The notes under the pieces are model-generated. The model made no database searches, was not told where the DNA came from, and saw only the letters and a list, made by a program, of their open reading frames with translations. From Piscicola geometra (lineage: Eukaryota > Annelida > Clitellata > Hirudinida > Piscicolidae), in NCBI GenBank assembly GCA_943735955.1, contig OX030967.1, positions 5,159,083 through 5,223,082 on the forward strand: a stretch of 64,000 nt of DNA. The letters run 5' to 3'. Each line of letters begins with the position of its first letter. Position 1 is the first letter of the stretch. Made by a program: the position numbers and the translations under genes. Shown here in pieces: positions 42,922 through 57,900 of this stretch.

Positions 42922-45900
42922 CTGTCGTGGTGGTGATTTGTGTGGTTATTTAGTGGTGGTATGTGTGGTTGTCGTGGTAATTTGAGTGGTTGTTTGGTGA
43001 TTGCCATGGTAGGTGCTTAATTAAAGTATTTATTTGTTTAGACTCCTTCAACTCCACCCCTCCATCCCCCATCCACACCCTCCATCCAGCACTCCACTCA
43101 CTCCCTCCACTCCTTCACTCTCAACCCCCTCACTCCCTCCTCCACTCCACTCACTTCCTCTACTCCATCTACTTCTTCACTCTCAACTCCCTCACTCCCT
43201 CCTCCACTCCACTCACTTCCTACAGACTGCGTTCCGATCTTGATGAGGAAGCAGCGGTGGTTGCCGTACGTGTTGACGCAGCTCTCACACGTGTCGTTGC
43301 AGGCCGAGGTCTTCTCTAGACATTCGTCAACATCTGTTGTGGTTGTTGTAGTTGTTGTTGTGGGGTGTGAATTTGGTTGTTGTGGTGGTGGTTGTTGGTG
43401 GTTTGTTGTTGATAGTGGTGGTGGTTGGTGGTTGTTGGTGGTGGTTTGTTGTTGATGGTGGTGGTTGTAGGGGTGTTTGTATTACTTGTTGTGTTTCATT
43501 TTTTCCGTAATTTTCAAGATGAAAAAAAAACTACAAACAACTCTTTGAAAGTCTTTTAAAATGTAATTTTAAAAAAGAATCCACACGAAGGAGCCGAACC
43601 TTCACATTTGAAGAGTGAGACGAGTTTGAAGCCAGTGTTGAAGCAGCCGCACCTGCTGGGGTTGCCACCTGAGGCTGCTATGCAAACCTGCGTGGTTGTT
43701 GTTGTGGTCGTTGTGGTTTTTGTGGTTGTTGTTGTTGTTGTGGTTGTTATGTGGTCGTTGTGAATGTTGTGTTGTTGTGGTGGTCGTTGTCGTCGTTGTG
43801 GTGGTTGTTGTGTTGTCGTCGTTGTGGTTGTTGCGTTGTGGTGGTTGTTGTGATTGTTTTTGTTGTGGTAGTTGTAGTAATTGTGGTTGTTATCGAAGTT
43901 ATAAGTTGTTTTTGGTGGTTTGAGTAGGAATAGTTGTAGTGATTCTAGATATTGCTGGCAATACTATAAAATTTTATTATTGTTATTATTATTTTAATTT
44001 AAATTTATTATTATTATTATTATTATAATTAAAAACGCACCTGTTGGCACCCCCCGTTGTTGATGGAACAGTCGATCTGCAGCTCAGTGGTGGGAGCAGT
44101 GCTGCCTGAGAAGTGTGAGTGCCAGGTTTGGGTCATTTTTCATTTTTTCATCTATTTTAACACTTCCTCACTCACTCACTCACTCACTCACTCACTCACT
44201 CACTCACTCACTCACTCACTCACTCACTCACTCACTCACTCACTCACTCACTCAATCACTCACTCACTCACTCATCCACTCACTCACTCACTCACTCACT
44301 CACCAGAAATGCAGTTTTTGTTGTTGAAGGCGAGAGTGAAGCCAGCCCTGCAACTACACTGAACCCTGAGGCTGCCCAGGTTGGTGCAGACCTGCTCGCA
44401 ACCGCCGTTGTCGTAGTTGCAAGGGTTCAGAGCTGGAAGAGTGAGTGAGTGTTGGAGGTGAGTGAGTGTTGGAGGTGAGTGAGTGTTGGAGGTGAGTGAG
44501 TGTTGGAGGTGAGTGAGTTGAAGGGTGAGTGAGTGTTGGAGGTGAGTGAGTTGAAGAGTGAGTGAGTGAAAGAGGTGAATTGAGGGATGAGTGAGTGAAA
44601 GAGGTGAGTTGAAGGTGAGTGAGTGAAAGAGGTGGATTAAGGGATGAGTGAGCGGTGAGGGTGAGATAAGATGTAAGTGGAGTCAAAATATAAAAAATAA
44701 ATCATCATAAGATTGCTTGATTAATAAAAAACGAAAACAAAAAGTGCTTTTGTACTATTGGAATTGCTATTTTACTATGCGACCAAATAATTATTCCAAT
44801 TAAAAATAATAAAAAGAATAAATAGTATTATAATTATAACAATTATTAATGTTGTTAATTCAATTATTAGAGGCCTACTGTTGCATTTGACGCTCTGATC
44901 CACCCTGACGACCCGGTCAACGACGGTGCACAGGCAGTACGCCTGCAAAACACCCCTCGAAGTCTGCACCACCTCACACAGTTGGTCGCAATTCAAACGG
45001 GAACAGAGGTCTTGTAGGGCTGTGGTGGTGGTGGAAGGGGTGGTGGGTTGAAGTGGTGGTGGAAGTGGTGGTGGATTTGTGGTGAATTTATAGTAGTTGT
45101 AGTAGATTTAGTAGTAGTTTTTGTAGTAGTGGTTGTAGTAGTGGTTGTAGTAGTGGTTGTAGTAGTGGTTGTAGTAGTCGTAGTTTGGTGTGGATAATCA
45201 TGCAAAAGAAATCTAGGGTGATGAGAAAAATGAAATAAAATTATATTCAATCAAAACAAATTCCAACAAAAACTCCAAAGAAAAACGAAGAAAAATAGTT
45301 AGAAAGAAAATATTAAGAAAAACAAAAACAAAAGTAAACTGACGGAGGTTTGAGCCAGAAGTGCCTGGGGAGCCTCTGGGACCAGGGTTTCCAGACGGAC
45401 CAATAGCTCCAGTAGAACCAGTGTAGCCAGTGTTTCCAATCACGCCACCGAAACCAAAGTTTCCCGTCGCTCCTGTACCTCCCGTGCTGCCGAATCGTCC
45501 TTCCTGGCCCGGTGCTCCTAACAGCCCACTAGGCCCCAAGACACCTTGAGGCCCTGGCATTCCCCGTGGTCCTGGACCTCCAAAGACCCCTAAAACACCT
45601 GTCCTTCCTGGCAGCCCCTGAGCTCCAGGCTGTCCCCTACTGCCTCTCAGTCCTGTTTCTCCAGTACTCCCCATCCTACCCGTGTCACCCAATGCCCCAG
45701 TAATTCCTCTGTTTCCTGGCTGACCCATTGGTCCAGAAGGTCCCATAACGCCTGGAGAACCATTCAGACCCGATGGTCCAACTGGGCCGGTGAAACCCGT
45801 GTCGCCATTGTCACCACGGGGTCCTGGTGCCCCAGAGTCTCCAGGAACCCCAGCTGATCCAGGGGGACCTGTGTTTCCAATCAAACCGGGGTTCCCGTCA

Positions 45901-48900
45901 GGTCCTGTGAATCCTGTGAAGCCTGTGCCTCCTTGCGCTCCTGGCCCACCTGGCTGACCATTCAAGCCAGGGAGTCCTGGACTACCCATCAGTCCATTGG
46001 GACCCAGTCCCCCATTGACACCAGGGTCACCAGGAACTCCAGGACTTCCTGGAAAACCTGGATTTCCAGGTCGACCCATATCTCCTTTCTGCCCTGGTGA
46101 ACCCGGTCCTCCCTTCGTGCCTTTGAAACCAACAGGCCCTGCTGGACCAGGAAAGCCTGGGTTTCCACTGGGACCAATGAGGCCTGTGGGTCCAGCAGGC
46201 CCAGTGTTTCCTGCAGGTCCAGGGGAACCTTGAGATCCTTTTGACCCGGGAGATCCAGTGTCGCCAGGACCACCTCTGACACCTGTTTATGTTGAGAGAA
46301 TCGAAAGTGTTTTGACGTGAATGACGATGATAGTTTATAATGAATGAAGTTTCTTACGAACTACTTGTCACATAACATGATTACATAAAAAAACATTTGT
46401 TAATTAGCAATATGTGTTAATGGAGCGGTACGATGCTTTTATAATAAATAATTGAAAATGTTTATTCTGAAAAAATTGGTAAAATACTGTCTTTGCAAAC
46501 AAAAATGCACCTTGAAGACCAGAAGGTCCTGGAAATCCTGTAGGTCCCTTGTTTCCAGGAGACCCAGGAAAGCCTGGAGCTCCAACAGCACCAAACGCTC
46601 CCACCGGACCAGGGGAGCCAGGCGGACCCAATGGTCCAGTGAAACCTATGGGTCCTTTCTGACCGGGTGAGCCAGGAAACCCTACAGGGCCGGTAGATCC
46701 TGCTACGCCATCAAATCCTGGGAGACCGGGCTGGCCTGGAATGCCTGGGTTGCCAGCAGATCCAGTTGCTCCTTGTGGTCCAGCAGGCCCTGGGGCACCA
46801 TTTGGTCCGGGAAAACCGTTAGGCCCTATTGCACCCACAACGCCATTGTTGCCTGGATTTCCTGGAAAACCACTATCTCCAAAGACTCCAGTACTTCCTG
46901 TAGCTCCGGTAGCACCGTTGACACCCATGCTGCCTGGAGTTCCTTCCATTCCAGGCCTGCCAGGCAACCCGGGAAACCCGTTTGGTCCGGGAAAACCAGT
47001 GCCACCTGGGATACCGTTTAATCCTGGAGAACCGTTAAAACCAGGTGAACCTTTCGAGCCTGCAAAGCCAGGTGAACCAGGACTGCCATTGTTGCCATTG
47101 AGTCCAGGTGCCCCAGTGTCTCCAGGTCCCCCTGGTCCGCCCGTTGGTCCAGGAAAGCCTGTAGGACCGGGAGATCCTGGAGCTCCATTGAAACCAGTTG
47201 CTCCTTGAGATCCTGGTTGTCCTGCAAAACCAGGATCCCCCGACAAACCGATAGGTCCTTTCGGACCCGGAAAACCATTGGGTCCAGTAGGGCCTTTGAA
47301 ACCGGGTTGACCAGTGTTTCCCGGAGACCCAGTGTCTCCTGTGAAACCCAGACTTCCAGCTCCTCCAGACAGACCAGGCTGACCAGGCACGCCTGGAAAC
47401 CCGTTTGCACCGGTGTCTCCAGGCGATCCAGGGAATCCTGCAGATCCAGTAAATCCTGAAGGTCCAGGGTCTCCCGTCGGTCCTGTGAAGCCCAAAGGAC
47501 CACTCGAACCAGGTGTTCCGGGTCTACCTGGGTTGCCAGGACTTCCTGGTAAACCAGATACTCCTGAAAAGCCAGTATCTCCAGTGCCTCCCACTCCGCC
47601 GCTCGGTCCAGTGTCACCTTGCGCTCCTATATTGCCTGCGGGTCCAGGAAAGCCTGGAAAACCTGGAGCTCCAGCCACTCCAGGAGAACCGCCTACCCCA
47701 GTTGGGCCTGGAACTCCTTTAGCACCAACTGCCCCAGTGTCGCCTTTGAAGCCGGGAAAACCTGGGTTTCCATTCAAACCAGCAGCACCAGGAGCTCCAG
47801 CAAAACCAGTGTTTCCAACTGCCCCGGTGTTTCCTGGTTGTCCTGGCATTCCGTTTGGTCCTGTTATTCCAGGCTGCCCTGTCGACCCAGTGGGTCCCCT
47901 GACGCCTGGACTCCCCTGGGAACCAAAGTTTCCATCTAAACCCAGTTGTCCTGGCGCTCCTTTACTCCCTGGCAGACCAGGAGCTCCCAGAAAGCCTGGA
48001 CTCCCAGCTGGTCCTGTTTGGTTAGTGTTTGAATTAGGCTTCGTTGTGTATTAGAGTGGTGATAGTGGTAGTGGGAAAAAGATGGCAATAAAATGCATTG
48101 ATAATATTATATTGAATTATTTTAATTGAAATTCGTGTTTTACAGTTGAAAATTACAGTTCATCCGCAAATATTGTTAAAAATCGAAAAAAGTAAAACAT
48201 ATAAAACCAGAATGAAAACAATTAGTAACATATGAGGTGAAACAAGCGTCGTTACCTGTATCTCCTATGGGCCCAGGTGAACCAGAATTTCCCGGTGCTC
48301 CGTCGCTTCCTCTTGCTCCCAACGGTCCAGGCGCCCCAGTAGCACCCATCATGCCCTGAGAACCATCGCTGCCTGGAGCACCTGGAAAGCCCTGATCTCC
48401 TTGTTGACCTACGTGGTGTGATGGTGGGGTGGATAAAAAGTTGGAAATGTAAACTGTGTTTTATAATTTTTTAAACGTATTAAAGAAGTATTTTAAAAGA
48501 ATGATGGAGCTTCCTTACCAATAGTTCCTTTAAAACCTGCATTTCCTCTGGGTCCAGGGGCTCCAGGACTTCCTGGACCACCGTTGAATCCTGGAGAACC
48601 TGGGTCTCCCGTATCCCCTGGAGTTCCAGAAACGCCTGAAGAACCAGTGAATCCTTGTTGCCCACCGAACCCTGGAGATCCAGGAGAGCCTGGTGAGCCT
48701 TTGGAGCCAGGAAAACCAGATGGTCCCACTGCTCCTGGGTTTCCTATAGTCCCTGTATCTCCAGGCTGTCCTGGGGAGCCTGGTCGACCCGGAAAACCAA
48801 CACCACCTAGAGTTCCGTTCAACCCTGGATCTCCAGTAGCTCCTTGAGGGCCTTCGAGTCCTGCATTGCCAGTGTTTCCTTGACCTCCAGGCGAACCAGC

Positions 48901-51900
48901 AGATCCGGGTACTCCTGGATCACCATTCAAACCAGGAAATCCAGGACTGCCTTTAAAACCCCTGGGACCCGGTGAGCCTGTAGCTCCAATGCCCCCACTA
49001 GGCCCTGGACTCCCTGTATTGCCATCAAATCCTCTTGGTCCTAAAGGTCCTTTGGGGCCTGATGGACCGTTAAAGCCAGGAGCACCAGGCTGACCAGCGA
49101 ATCCAGGATCACCACTGTTACCAGTACCTCCCAAGGCACCAGGACTACCGGGAAAACCTGGAGATCCTGTGTCACCAACTGCGCCTGTGTTTCCAACCGA
49201 GCCTGGAGTACCAGAAGCACCTATATTGCCAGGCGAACCGTTGGGTCCAGGTTGTCCTAGAGGACCAGTAGGTCCTTGAATCCCTGGATTTCCTGGGTTC
49301 CCAGGAAAGCCAATGGAACCTTTATTGCCTGGGAAGCCCGCTGAGCCCGGAGACCCGCTGTTTCCTGGTGAACCAGCAATACCGGGTGACCCTGAAAAGC
49401 CAGTGTTTCCCGTATCTCCAGTGAAGCCGAGTTGTCCGTCGGCTCCCCTAGGTCCTTTGACTCCTGCAACTCCCTGCAATCCAGGGTTTCCATTTGGTCC
49501 TGGCAAACCAGACGGCCCAGTATCTCCAGCAGCTCCTTTCCCTCCTGCCTGGCCAGTATCTCCTCGATCACCATCTGGTCCTCTGGCTCCAGTAGCTCCG
49601 AATGGACCAGGCTGACCCGGCAGTCCTGGGAGTCCAGTAGACCCCTTGAAACCGACATTTCCACTTCCCCCAGAAAGTCCTGGCAAACCAAAGTCTCCTG
49701 TGAAACCCTGACCACCTGGAGAACCAGCCCCTCCTTGCTCTCCTACTCTCCCATCTGAGCCAGGCTGTCCTGAAGTTGAAAAAAAAATAATTAAAATCAA
49801 AACGATCAACTTCATAGAACTTGTAAGATGAACGAAAACTATTAAGCTCGGAATTAATAGATATTTAAAAAAAGAGGATTATTAACCTGGGTTTCCATTA
49901 GGTCCAGGAGATCCAGCTAAACCAGGCAAACCTTTCAAACCAAGAGCTCCCACTGGTCCAGGACCCCCTGGGGCACCATTGTTGCCAGAGTCTCCTATCG
50001 CCCCCGGTAAGCCTGGAAAGCCTGCTTGTCCAGTATTCCCCTGCACTCCTGGTCTACCGGAAGGTCCAGGGAGTCCAGTGTTGCCGCTGGGTCCAGTCGA
50101 ACCGGGAAGACCAATTGGTCCTGGGAAGCCGATTCCCCCCGGAACTCCAGGTCCTCCTGGAGCTCCTTGCAGTCCTGTATCCCCTGCAGCTCCTGGAAAT
50201 CCCTGACCACCCGTGTCTCCTCGTGGGCCTGCGACACCATCTAACCCAGGAATACCTGGCGCACCCTGAGGACCGTTAGGACCAGGTGCGCCTTGTGCCC
50301 CGTTGGCTCCAGCAAGTCCCTGAGCTCCAGGTAATCCCGGGTTGCCAGATCGTCCAGTATCACCTCTATCTCCTGTTGCACCCAAGGCTCCTGGAAAACC
50401 TGGCGTTCCCGGAGAACCATTTGAACCGGCTACACCATCAACGCCCCTGGGTCCTGTATCTCCAATTGGCCCAGATGGACCCGTGAAACCATCGAGCCCA
50501 GAAAGTCCAGGGTTTCCTGGACTACCCGTGAAGCCTTGCGGTCCTTGAGGTCCTTGGCTTCCTGGTCCGCCTGGAGAACCATTTATTCCTGGTAATCCTT
50601 GAGGCCCAACAGGCCCTGGAAAGCCAGGAGCTCCTGGAAAACCAAGTGGACCTTGTTGGCCTGGTTGACCTGGAGCCCCGCTGAACCCAGGTAAGCCTTG
50701 CGAACCAAAAGTTCCGATGTCTCCAAAGGCCCCTGGATTACCTGGAAAGCCAGGACTGCCAGAATCTCCTTGTAATCCATTTGCTCCATTTGATCCAAGA
50801 AAACCTTTCGGTCCAGTGAAGCCTTTTGCACCAGGTGTGCCTGCTTGTCCTGGAATGCCTGGGTTTCCAGGCTGCCCGATACTTCCACTTTGTCCAGTTG
50901 CTCCTGGCAAGCCTGGTCTCCCTTGAGCTCCTGGAAGGCCTATAGGACCCTGTGGTCCAGGTTCTCCCGATGGACCAGGAAAACCTTGCCCTCCATCCCT
51001 CCCTCTTGGCCCTGGCAATCCGGCCTGTCCAAGACCACCAGGTGATCCTAATTCGCCTTTGGGACCATTTGGTCCGATAGGGCCTTTACCTCCAGTGGCT
51101 CCTGTAAATCCCTGTGGGCCTGCAAGTCCTTGTTGCCCATTTCCACCACCCGTGCCATCAAGTCCTGGAGGTCCTTGCGCACCCATAGCTCCAGTTCCTC
51201 CAGGCACTCCAGTGTCTCCTAAGGCGCCTGGACTGCCTGGAAATCCTGGTCTCCCCGCTGGTCCTGCCGGTCCAGTTTGACCCAAAGCTCCAATGGGTCC
51301 AGGGTTTCCTGTTGCTCCCAACGGACCTGGGTCTCCCATGTTCCCAAATGGTCCTTTGAAACCACTAGGTCCTTTTATTCCTTGAGGTCCTTGTGGTCCA
51401 ACGGGTCCGTTTAGGCCTGTACTCCCTTTCACTCCAGGAGCCCCAGAAAAACCTAGTTCTCCCACTGGTCCTGGCAAACCTGAGGATGTATTTTTAGGCA
51501 AGTAAAAATATTATTTTTTTACAAATTATTTCATCATATAAGTAATGAAATATTCTCAAATCTGAAGCCTAAAAATGAAATTTTATTGAAAAAACAATTT
51601 AAATAATTTAAACGCTACAATACCTGTATTTCCTAAGGGTCCTGGGAAACCAACTAAACCAGTAGCTCCAATGTTTCCTGGCTGACCAGTGCTTCCTTGA
51701 GGACCAGCCACTCCTGCAGGCCCAGCAAGCCCAGGGTTTCCAGGCGCTCCAGGTGACCCAACAGTTCCAACGTTTCCTTTTCTCCCGGGTCCCCCTGGTG
51801 AGCCGTTAGTTCCAGAAATGCCTTGATTGCCATTGAGGCCTGGCAGACCAGTTTGGCCACTAGCTCCAGGGCTTCCAGTGAAACCTTGACTTCCTTGTGG

Positions 51901-54900
51901 GCCTGGTGAGCCCGGCAGTCCCTGAGAACCAATCGAACCGGGAAAGCCAGCTTGCCCTGAGTTTCCAGGCGATCCAGCTATGCCGGGCAGTCCTTGCACG
52001 CCAGGACTGCCATTGCTTCCGTCAGGTCCAGGCAATCCAGGTGCGCCTATGAAGCCTGGCGCTCCTGAAAAGCCTTGAGGGCCTTGGAAGCCTTGACTGC
52101 CAGACAACCCTACAGGCCCTGTAGCGCCTGGGTTGCCAATGTTTCCTAATGTCCCAGGGTTTCCTGGGTTTCCAGGTTGACCTTGTGCTCCTGGTTGTCC
52201 TATTGAGAATTTATTTGTCGTTTGTATTTGTTTAAAAAGTTAAAAAATAATATATATATCAACAACATAATTTCAAAAGTATAGATTTGAATAAAAAAAA
52301 CAAAAGTAGATTATAACAAACCTGGGTTGCCAGATGGACCAGTTGCACCAGGAAAGCCTGGCGATCCAGCCTGGCCAGTGAATCCTTGCTGACCAACTAC
52401 TCCCTTGTTTCCAGGGTTTCCAGGGTTACCTGGGAGTCCTTCATCGCCGGGTAAACCTGGTGACCCGCTGAATCCTTGAAGACCCGGCGCCCCAGGGTTT
52501 CCGTTAGAGCCTGGATCTCCGTTGAAGCCCGTGTCACCAGGAGCTCCAGTGCTTCCTGTAAAACCTTGGATTCCAGGCAGTCCAGGCGCTCCCGGAAGAG
52601 CATCCGGTCCTGGAAAGCCAATGAAGCCGTTGGGACCAGGCTGTCCTGGAGAACCTTGTGGTCCAGTGAAGCCTGAAGGTCCATTTGCCCCTGATGGTCC
52701 GATCGAACCAGGATTTCCTGGGTTTCCATCTGAGCCTGGAGCACCAACTGAGCCTGTAGCTCCTAAACTGCCAGGCTGTCCCGCGAAACCAGTGCCTCCA
52801 GTAGCTCCAATCGACCCAGCAGCACCTGTCGCCCCCCTCAAACCAGAGAGTCCTGGAGCACCTGCTTGTCCAGGTCTGCCACTGCTGCCTGGAGAGCCTG
52901 CATTGCCAGTCGCACCAATGGGGCCTGTAGATCCGGGCTGACCAGTTGCCCCAATTGGCCCTTGAGGGCCTTGGAAACCCGTTTGTCCTAGAGAGCCTGG
53001 CGTACCTGGCTGACCTGCGGTTCCTGGAGATCCCGTGTCTCCGAAAGCACCTGGACTGCCTGGATTACCTGGTTGACCTGCGCTTCCTTGAACACCAGGC
53101 GTTCCCGGGTTTCCTGCAGAGTTTTCAGTTTAATAGTCTGAAAGTTTGCAATGTATCTTTTGAACAGGAATTTTTAACAAGATAAAATGCTCGTGGAGTA
53201 AACCTATGAGATTAAAAGTGAATCGAGTTTTTTTTAAACTAACCAGGGCCGCCTAGAGAGCCTCTATCTCCAGTGTCGCCTGCATCCCCAGAAGGGCCGG
53301 TGAAGCCAGTGAATCCATTCGGTCCCGGAGAACCAGGAGCTCCTTGCAAACCAGGAAGTCCTATACTGCCAGGGCTACCAGGTACTCCTGCATTTCCTGG
53401 CTGTCCATTCTGCCCTGGCGTGCCTGATGCCCCAGTAGCTCCTTTTGCCCCCTGTGCTCCGAGCCCACCAGGCTGCCCTGGGCCTCCCGGAGACCCTGCT
53501 GGTCCTTTAATACCTGGTTGACCTGTGTCACCAGCACTTCCAGGGTTTCCCGCTTGGCCAGTGAATCCTTGCGAACCTTTGGCTCCTGCTACTCCATCAG
53601 ATCCTGCTTGGCCAGGATTACCGGTGAATCCAGTGCCGCCTTGCACTCCTGGTGCACCTGTAGATCCGAGAGCACCTGGGCCTCCTACGGCTCCAGACTG
53701 ACCTGCTTGTCCTGCAGGACCAGTGTTTCCTGGCGGACCTTGTCGTCCTGCCAGTCCTGCAACTCCAGTCGCACCAACTAATCCTGCTCCTCCATTTTGT
53801 CCTGGACTTCCTGTTGCTCCCTGAGGCCCAGCAGTTCCCGTAGCACCCGTGAAGCCCGGAAAACCCAGGCCTCCAGATGGACCGGGAAATCCAAAAGGTC
53901 CTTGCGCTCCAGGCACCCCAGGCGCTCCTAGTACTCCAGGCTGGCCTACAATTCCAGGCTGTCCAGGCACTCCTGCTGAACCAGGAAAACCTGCCGTGCC
54001 TGGTTCTCCAGTGGCTCCCGTGAAGCCTGAAGCTCCTTGCACCCCTGGGTTCCCTGCCGATCCGGATAAACCTCTTGGGCCTTCAGGTCCTAAATGTGGA
54101 TGTGAGGTAATGAATAATAAGAGATGTCATAAATTATAATACTATTTTTAAACCATCACTATTGTAACCAAATAGGGTAGAATAAAAAGTAATAGTTGTA
54201 ATAAAATTTAATTTAAAAAAAACCATAAATGTTACAACCAACCTTGTAATCCAGGAGATCCTAGGGGCCCAAGCAATCCAGGCGCTCCAGCTACTCCAGG
54301 TGACCCAGGTGTGCCATCTTGGCCAGGGGGTCCTGTTGAACCAGGCAAGCCTGTGTTACCTGCGTTACCGGGAAATCCTGTGAAACCATCTGAGCCTCTA
54401 GCACCCTGCGAGCCTGGAGCCCCTGGTCCTCCTTTTAAGTGGTTAGAATATTGTTTAAATATTTATAACTTATTACTTCAAAATTGAAAGTATTCAGTTT
54501 TCTAAATTTTATTAAATTGGAATAAAAAATTCAAAATTGTCACCTGAGATTCCAGGCGCTCCTACAGGTCCAGTAAAGCCCGTTCCACCAGTAGCCCCTA
54601 CTACGCCAGAAGGCCCAACAGGTCCAGGACCACCGGGGGTGCCTGGGTTGCCAGCAGGGCCTGTCTGACCAATGGTGCCTGTGAAACCCGTGAAGCCAAC
54701 ACCCCCTTGAGGCCCTTGCTGACCCGGAAGACCAGCATTTCCTGGAGATCCAGTTGCTCCCTTGCTTCCTGGATCTCCATTCACCCCAGCCACTCCTTGC
54801 GGACCCATTGGTCCAGTTGAGCCCTTTGCTCCTGGTGAGCCGCTGAACCCAGGTAGACCGTTGTTGCCTGGATTACCGTTAGCACCAGGCGTTCCTTTAG

Positions 54901-57900
54901 GACCGGCAACGCCTATAACGCCTGGATTCCCTGGATTTCCCGCCACACCTGTGTCTCCTGCAAGACCTGTAGCACCGGTAAAACCTGTCCATCCAACCCC
55001 CCCATCAACACCAGCAAAACCAGGAGATCCAGGCTGTCCTGGAGATCCGGCTGATCCTGAAAAGCCTTGTGGTCCTTGTGGGCCTTGGAGCCCTTGTAAA
55101 CCAGGCGACCCTTGTGCCCCTTGTCTCCCAGCTCCTCCAGGGTTCCCAGGCGTTCCAGCTGACCCTGGTAATCCTACCAAACCAGGTAGACCCGTTGGTC
55201 CCAAAGAACCAGGAGTGCCTGGGTTACCGGCCTGACCCACACTGCCTTGAGGACCAGTGAAACCTTGCGGTCCTGTGTCTCCAGGCAAGCCGAGAGGGCC
55301 TGGTGATCCGGGTTGACCACTCGTACCAATCGGCCCTGAGTCACCAATAGCTCCATTTGCTCCTGGACTTCCTATGGATGCGGAGGTAACTGTCATGACT
55401 TTTCTGTCACTACTTTATTTATATATTTAACATTTATTTAACAATGTTGATTCTAACATTTGTAACTAAGTAATATGCAATACATTACTTAGATGCCTAT
55501 TTTTTTTCGATTTTTATTTTACATTTATTTCGTATGATGAGGAATAAAACCCGTTCGTTAGAGTTTATAATTAGTTTTTGGTTACCAACCTTGCGGTCCG
55601 ATTGGTCCTTTGAATCCTTGTTGTCCAGGAAACCCTACACTTCCGGCAGGACCTTATTAAAAAAAGTGAAAAGTTGTTAAAAGCAAAACTTAATTTTTGA
55701 GTTTTATTAAAAAATAAAAAAACTTTTTATTTAGACTAAAAAATAAAAAACTTTTTATTCAGACGAAAAAATTATGTAATTTAACCAGTGTTTCCTTGTG
55801 ATCCTAAACCTCCAGAGATTCCCGGAAGTCCTGGTTGACCTTGTGGGCCTTGCTGTCCTGGAGAGCCATTAGGGCCAGGAACTCCTGTTCAAAAAGTTAT
55901 TTCGATAGTTCAGAAAGATAGTAAAAAATTTAAAAAAATAACTTGTTGAGAGTAAAAATAAATATTTCTTATAATTAAAAGTAAATATATAAAATTAACA
56001 ATTTTCCAACTGATGAAAGCATAATTCACCTGAAACGCCAGGAGCTCCAGTACCTCCTTGCACACCAGGACCTCCCAGCGGACCAAAAGCACCTTGTGCA
56101 CCGGGGGCACCAGAAGGGCCAAGAGAACCAGGTTGTCCTGCCTGTCCTGGACTTCCAGCCACTCCAGGGATACCAGGGGAACCATTTGTACCAGGAAAAC
56201 CAGGCGTTCCGGGTTGGCCAAGCGAACCAGCAGCCCCATTGGGTCCCGTAGGTCCTACTAGTCCGATGTTTCCCGTGTTTCCGGGCAGCCCAGGTGCACC
56301 AGGGGAACCAGTGAATCCAGATTGTCCAACCGATCCTGGAAATCCAGGCTGTCCCGGATTGCCATTGAAGCCTGGAGAGCCTGGTCCTCCTCTTACCCCG
56401 GGAGACCCAGGCAAGCCAGATGACCCGGTGAACCCTGGCAAAGATCAAACTTGATGTTTTAGTTTATTTGAAAAAATACTTTTGAGAAGAAAACATTCTT
56501 TTTGATAAAATACTGTGAAAAATACATCTTGGTTTTTTAAACTAATAATTCAATTGCATTCAAAGTTTCTTTAGTTACTAATTATAAAATATTTATATTG
56601 TTTTTCTCAATCGTTTTAGTTACTCTTGCTGAATATATTTTGATTTCAATTAAAAGTTTTCCAAACCTGTAGCGCCTTGCGAGCCGGGGAATCCAGGACT
56701 TCCAGAAGAGCCAGGTGATCCAGCACTTCCAGGAGCTCCAGCCACTCCAGGTGTCCCTGTGGCTCCTGTGAAGCCCTGAGGCCCATCCAAACCAGGCAAC
56801 CCTGCAGCTCCTGGAGAGCCCAATGGTCCAGCGGGTCCTGTTGGTCCTGTCGAACCCAATGGGCCCGGAGAACCAATAACTCCTGAAAAGTAATAAAAGT
56901 GTTTATTACGTTGTGAGAAACTTTTCTGAAAAATCAAATCAATGAGTTAATCAAATTCACGAATCTTACATGTTTTAATAGACATACAAATATATATTAT
57001 ATATTAGTGTATATGTTGCGGTGTTTCACGCCTGTCAAGAGTGACAGTTGCGTACCTTGATGCATTTTAACAACGTATAATTTTTTAAATATATTTTTAT
57101 TATTTATTTACATTTATAGATTGTATAAACCTTTATTCGATAAAAAGATGTAATTTTGTATGCAAAAAATCAAATAATTGCTCCATACCAGCTGAGCCTG
57201 GAAATCCCGGGAGTCCAGTAGCTCCGAGCTGTCCAGGTGTTCCATCCGTGCCACGATTACCCGCCTGACCCGATGGTCCAGTGGGTCCACTTGGTCCAGA
57301 AGGTCCTGCCGGTCCGGGAAGGCCTTGAGGTCCGGCAAAACCAGGCTGTCCAGGAGTTCCAGAAGCGCCTGCAGATCCAGGTGCTCCAGCTAATCCAGTA
57401 GCTCCTTCAGGGCCTGGAAACCCTGGGGCTCCAGAGGGTCCAGTGAATCCAGGAGCACCTGGCAATCCCGGAAGACCTGCACCACCGGGAAAACCAGCAC
57501 TGCCCGGGGAACCAGTGTTTCCCGTAGGACCTAGTTGACCAGGGTTACCAGGAGTTCCCGGGTTGCCCGCTGGTCCAATTACACCTTGTACCCCGGGTAG
57601 ACCTGCAACTCCGACTGTTCCAGGCAAACCAGGCTGTCCTGTATTGCCTTGAATACCTTTAAATCCTGGTTGGCCTGAAAAGCCTTGTTCTCCCTGGAAA
57701 CCAGGAGACCCATTGGGTCCTGGTGATCCAGAAAAACCTGCATATATTGAACAATTAGTGGTATAATTCATCATGAATTAAAACATTTAAATATTTAAAG
57801 TACTCATTTCATGAAAGAAATTCAACAATAAATAATAAAAAGAATAGAAACTCATAAAAATCACCTTGTGGACCAACATCGCCAGTGACTCCTTGGACTC

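Noticed and set aside
42457..42985. Plus-strand ORFs opposite the transmembrane exon
   Set aside because: They are shadows of the minus-strand exon, which has the membrane span and in-phase splice sites.
46741..48054. Plus-strand Pro/Gly-rich ORFs opposite the collagen exons (also at 45997, 48584, 49313, 50342, 51059, 52522, 53273, 54762, 57885, 62177)
   Set aside because: They are antisense readings of GGN-CCN triplets. The minus strand has the regular Gly-X-Y register, correct splice sites and the EGF/TM continuation.
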